Program-made: the position numbers and the translations under genes
Notes under the pieces: model-generated
Databases searched by the model: none
Told to the model about the DNA's origin: nothing
Seen by the model: only the letters and a program-made list of their open reading frames with translations
Shown: positions 60,761-64,000 of the stretch, one piece after another
Position numbering within the stretch: position 1 is the first letter of the stretch
How the letters are laid out: each line of letters begins with the position of its first letter
NCBI GenBank assembly: GCA_944470555.2
Contig: OX104127.1
Location: forward strand, 144,313,787-144,377,786
DNA from: Heterobilharzia americana
Taxonomy: Eukaryota > Platyhelminthes > Trematoda > Strigeidida > Schistosomatidae
Direction: 5' to 3'
DNA length: 64,000 nt

Positions 60761-61269
60761 TCCGTTACTGTTTTCTTTACCATTATCTTATCATCTGGTT
60801 TTCTTAGTTTATGAGGTACCATAATAAGTAGGTGAAACTGAACAGTTTTGTATCTTATATAAGACAGTTGAAGTACTTGAAGAGAAATCGCTAAGCGTAA
60901 TTTGTGTGGAGCTAATAGTCTCGTTAAGAAAGTGAAGCACTTTTTCAAAAAGGTAGCTTGTTATCTCTCTAGGACAGCCCTAAGCGACTGTGATCAACAA
61001 ACCACTTTAAAAATGATCGAATAAAGAGGATTCATTACTGAAGGCTTTGATATAATTCGATGGGAAGTAATCCTCCAGGGGATTGGCTGTTCACGTTAGG
61101 CAATTTTAGCTCATGAGTTAACTCGAAATAAACTGAAAACCTTCACTACAATCAAGTTATACAACTAATGACTTGCGTATTTTTCTTTTCAAAAACTTAG
61201 TTTGAATACACATTGAGGTGGTTATACTTTATAGCTGTGAAATTTTTGATAAATTTAGGTATATACACC

Positions 61270-61378
61270 TTTAACGGTGGATAAGCGGCTAGCAGTGGAA
61301 TCCAGGACTCGCGTCTCATCCTATTTAGGACTCGTCAGCTGAACTTATCTGCCTCTCAGTGAGCGATGTTGTTCCCAT
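61270..61378 (-). repeat. Family A SINE, truncated
   Basis: Terminal block, ribozyme (CUGACGA; GAUGAGAC instead of GACGAAAC) and GGGAACAACATCGCTCACTG. It is cut off before the tRNA-like head. Confidence 0.75.
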
Positions 61379-62049
61379 TTTGAAAAGCAACAAAATGTAT
61401 ATCGTTGTTGATAAGGATTTCAGTGATTTTCAAAAATGAAAGGGACTGGCACAATAGAGTAACAATGAGGTTTAAGAATGCAAATTGATTCCGCTCATCA
61501 CTGTGTAACAGCAAATAATTGACTGACATCGACAAAAGGATTGTAGTTTATAAATGCAGTAAATCTATACGGTTTTCGAGGACTGTAAATAACCTCTGAA
61601 AAAAAATGAACTGGCATGCCTGTTTTTGACGAAAAATAAGTAAACTGATAAAGAACAGTCATAAAGGTAAGTTTCAGTATAATCCCAGTATGTTTAGAAA
61701 ATTGAAAACAAGATTTTTCTGAACGTTCCACTGTGCATGCCACAGCTTCTTCAGCAGCCTCTTCGGCGCTCAACTTCTTTCAGAACATTCGTAACAACTA
61801 TGACTCAGATGTTTATAATCTGATGAAGAACAAGTTTGTGAAAAAATTTGACAGCTTTTTGATATAATAGTGCTACGTAGTTAACTGAACTTTTGTGGCG
61901 ATTTGTGAAAGGTTCTGTCGCACTGAACAGAACAGATAAATTTACTCACTTGGTTTCGGTTGAAATAAACAGTTTTATGTAGGCTAGGTTCGCATACCTT
62001 CCAGTAGTTGGCCAGTGCTCACTCTGAGACTAAAGAATAGTCAACCTAA

Positions 62050-62403
62050 TCCTAACTCTTCATCTTCCACATATCAGTTCAGCTGTTCCTGTGGAATATG
62101 TTATAGAGGATGTACGATTAAACAGGTGTGTCTGAGGATACAAGAGCATTTACTAGCTTGATTCAGAAAAGGCGAAGTGAAAGTGGTGAGAGGTTCCGTC
62201 TCAGCGTACCTAGTAGACACAGAGCATCATATGCGCCCTAATAAAGCTTTCGGTTTTATACATCGTATTCCAAGTTTATGTCCAAGCAATATTCCTTCAC
62301 TGGCCTTTAGTAATTTCAAGACCGCTCCTGTCTTCGTTCCTCGAGGTCTTTTTGATCCCCATCAGATTATTCATCTGTATATATGTCAATCACCCCAACA
62401 GTG
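62050..62403 (+). pseudogene. Penelope GIY-YIG endonuclease fragment
   Basis: Plus-strand reading gives QFSCSCGICYRG, RIQEHLLA, then after one in-frame TGA, VVRGSVSAYLVDTEHHM and KAFGFIHRIPS. The CSCG..Y.G pattern followed by an EHL helix and a Y/HRIP segment is shared with the PLE2-type endonuclease. No RT was found next to it. It lies beyond the first visible TRIM9 exon and is antisense to that gene. Confidence 0.6.
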
Positions 62404-62464
62404 ACAGATTTAGAAGTGAAAAATTGATTTAGTTACAGTCCTTAAATGTTATCATTCTACTCTC

Positions 62465-62875
62465 TGAGACAGATTAGTACTTATACTGGGTGATGGTTGA
62501 AGGTGAGATGAAAATTTGGACCGCGACCAGATTCCAGTCAGGGACCACAGGGTTCCCTGACCAGTGCTCTACCAACTGAGCTATGAGGTCCAACTGCTAA
62601 CCAGATTTTTATTTCATTTCATTTACCAACTGTTTTGCTCGACTACCATGTGAATTTATGATGCGTTACTACCGCTTGATCGTATTCACATATGCTGCCT
62701 ATTTAGGACTTATCTCAATCCCAATCTAAGTGGATTAGAGAGGACAGTGAGCATCATATTGATTATCATTTGATTATCTGAGATAGCCGTAGTTTGACAG
62801 ACTAGTATTTATACTGGGTGATGGTTGAAGAGGAGATGAAAATCTGAACCGCGACCGGACTCGAACCATGTATTT
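62465..62875. repeat. Family C copies, including a tRNA-like head
   Basis: Two partial copies share ACTGGGTGATGGTTGAAG and GATGAAAAT.TG. 62517-62592 on minus starts GGACCTCATAGCTCAGTTGG and ends GTCGCGGTCC with pairing GGACC/GGUCC, but the B box is mutated (ACTGGAATC) and no proper anticodon arm forms. Confidence 0.6.
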
Positions 62876-62879
62876 ACTC

Positions 62880-64000
62880 CTAACTCTGCTTGATTTTACG
62901 CTGTACATAGGTATTTTATAATTGTAGAACGCGATAACAGTTTACTGAAAAGATTATTCTTCCTTCAGATTGTTGCTTTTAAATTAATGTCATGGAGATC
63001 TTTAAATGTTTGAAAGTGGATTTCATTATTTTCCCGACCATTAACTCCCGTATCATATTTGATTTTTCAAAAACCTTTTAAAATTATCTGTAGGTATCAC
63101 AGATACTACTTTCTTTGAGAGTTGTTTTGATAGAGGAAGCACTTAATTAAGTTGAATAGTAATATCAGAAACTAGGATAATTTGTTTAACGTTTGCAAGC
63201 TATCCCAACAAAATCTTAGAGCGATTTTAACCGAAAAAGTGACATTATTATTATTATTATGGCTATTACAATTTTCCTTTACTAAAAAGGTAAGATTATT
63301 TAAGCAAGTAAACAACTAGGTAAATAATTTTATTTACTCCTAAATATCTAAATTCGCCTCTGGGTGTTAAACTATATATACATGTATAGCTATTTCTCTT
63401 TTAGTCCTTGGGGATGGACACGCATACACGCAAAACGATTCGATTGACACGATTTCACGTAGTAAGTAAATTATAGTGTTATCATTTTTCCTGCTATTAA
63501 TGATTAGTATCACTTCACCATTAGAAGAATCATACTCAAAGTTTGCTAACTGATTCTCGCCTCCTTTTTCACGTCAGTGATTAGAAAGTGAATGGCAATC
63601 AATTAACTTTGGATAGAATTTTCATTTTCGTCTTATTTTCTTTTTGATAATGACTACTTCATTTAGTTGTCATGTCAGCATGACACAATTTGAAGATAGA
63701 AATAATAAGATTTTGATATGTGTTGTCCGTTTATCATCCAGTAAGGTATACTTAAGGATTCATGGTATAAACTTAGAAGTATTTGGAGAGAATTATCATT
63801 ATTTTATTAGTCGGTAGAACGTGCTGACTTAGACATTCATGGAGACAATATAGTTGTTCTCTTGTGAGATCCTACTATTTACGAACAATAAAAAGCGTTT
63901 GTAGCTAGTAGAATTTTGCAGTGATAAAGAATATTATCAGCTAAGAAGGATGACTTTAATGGGTGTTGTGTTCCCTGAGCTGGATGACAATGAAAACTTC
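62880..64000. other. No gene or recognised repeat
   Basis: AT-rich with a short (TTA)n at 63245-63262. No FN3, COS or B-box coding segment was recognised on minus. Confidence 0.4.

Noticed and set aside
61498..61773. Missing TRIM9 FN3 N-terminal exon
   Set aside because: The minus ORF here lacks the tryptophan and YxxELDDG-like pattern expected of that part of the domain.
62517..62592. Functional tRNA gene on minus
   Set aside because: The A box and acceptor pairing look good, but the B box is mutated and the anticodon arm does not form. It is embedded in a family C repeat.

Overview
The window is AT-rich, repeat-laden eukaryotic DNA with split genes. The repeats point to a schistosome-type blood fluke: Sm-alpha-like tRNA-derived SINEs carrying hammerhead ribozymes, Penelope-like retroelements, and an RTE/SR2-like LINE. 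Species cannot be assigned from sequence alone.

Only one cellular gene is supported. It lies on the minus strand and is a TRIM9/TRIM67-type E3 ubiquitin ligase. Three exons are visible in transcript order: 58065-58203 (second half of the FN3 domain), 43471-43695 (first half of SPRY) and 22705-23102 (second half of SPRY, acidic tail and stop). All junctions have consensus splice sites and compatible phases (phase 0 entering, then 1 and 1). The introns are about 14.4 kb and 20.4 kb. Exons for RING, B-boxes, coiled coil/COS and the first half of FN3 were not found and should lie beyond 64000. Bases 1-22704 are 3' of the stop codon and hold repeats but no recognisable gene.

The rest is a repeat landscape. 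(1) A Penelope-like element with inverted terminal repeats (4275-6403) has a nearly readable RT-GIY-YIG reading frame broken by three small lesions. (2) A second Penelope family at 33085-34885, inside the TRIM9 intron, is flanked by inverted repeats of about 320 bp. Fragments of the same or related elements lie at 6960-7240 and 62050-62403. (3) Three 5'-truncated copies of an RTE-like LINE lie at 12166-13018, 25297-25662 and 59270-60215. (4) Several short families (called A to E here) have tRNA-like heads and/or hammerhead-ribozyme cores. Family A resembles Sm-alpha. Family B occurs at three loci with a tandem period of about 398-404 bp. Families D and E carry more degenerate hammerhead cores. 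(5) There are gag and LTR fragments and long AT, ACT and G microsatellites.

The most interesting theme is that self-cleaving hammerhead modules occur in several distinct repeat families in one 64-kb stretch. In family B they are spaced so that a transcript could release a unit-length RNA of about 398 nt, as in retrozymes. Sm-alpha hammerheads and metazoan retrozymes are established. Whether families B, D and E are described is unknown to me.
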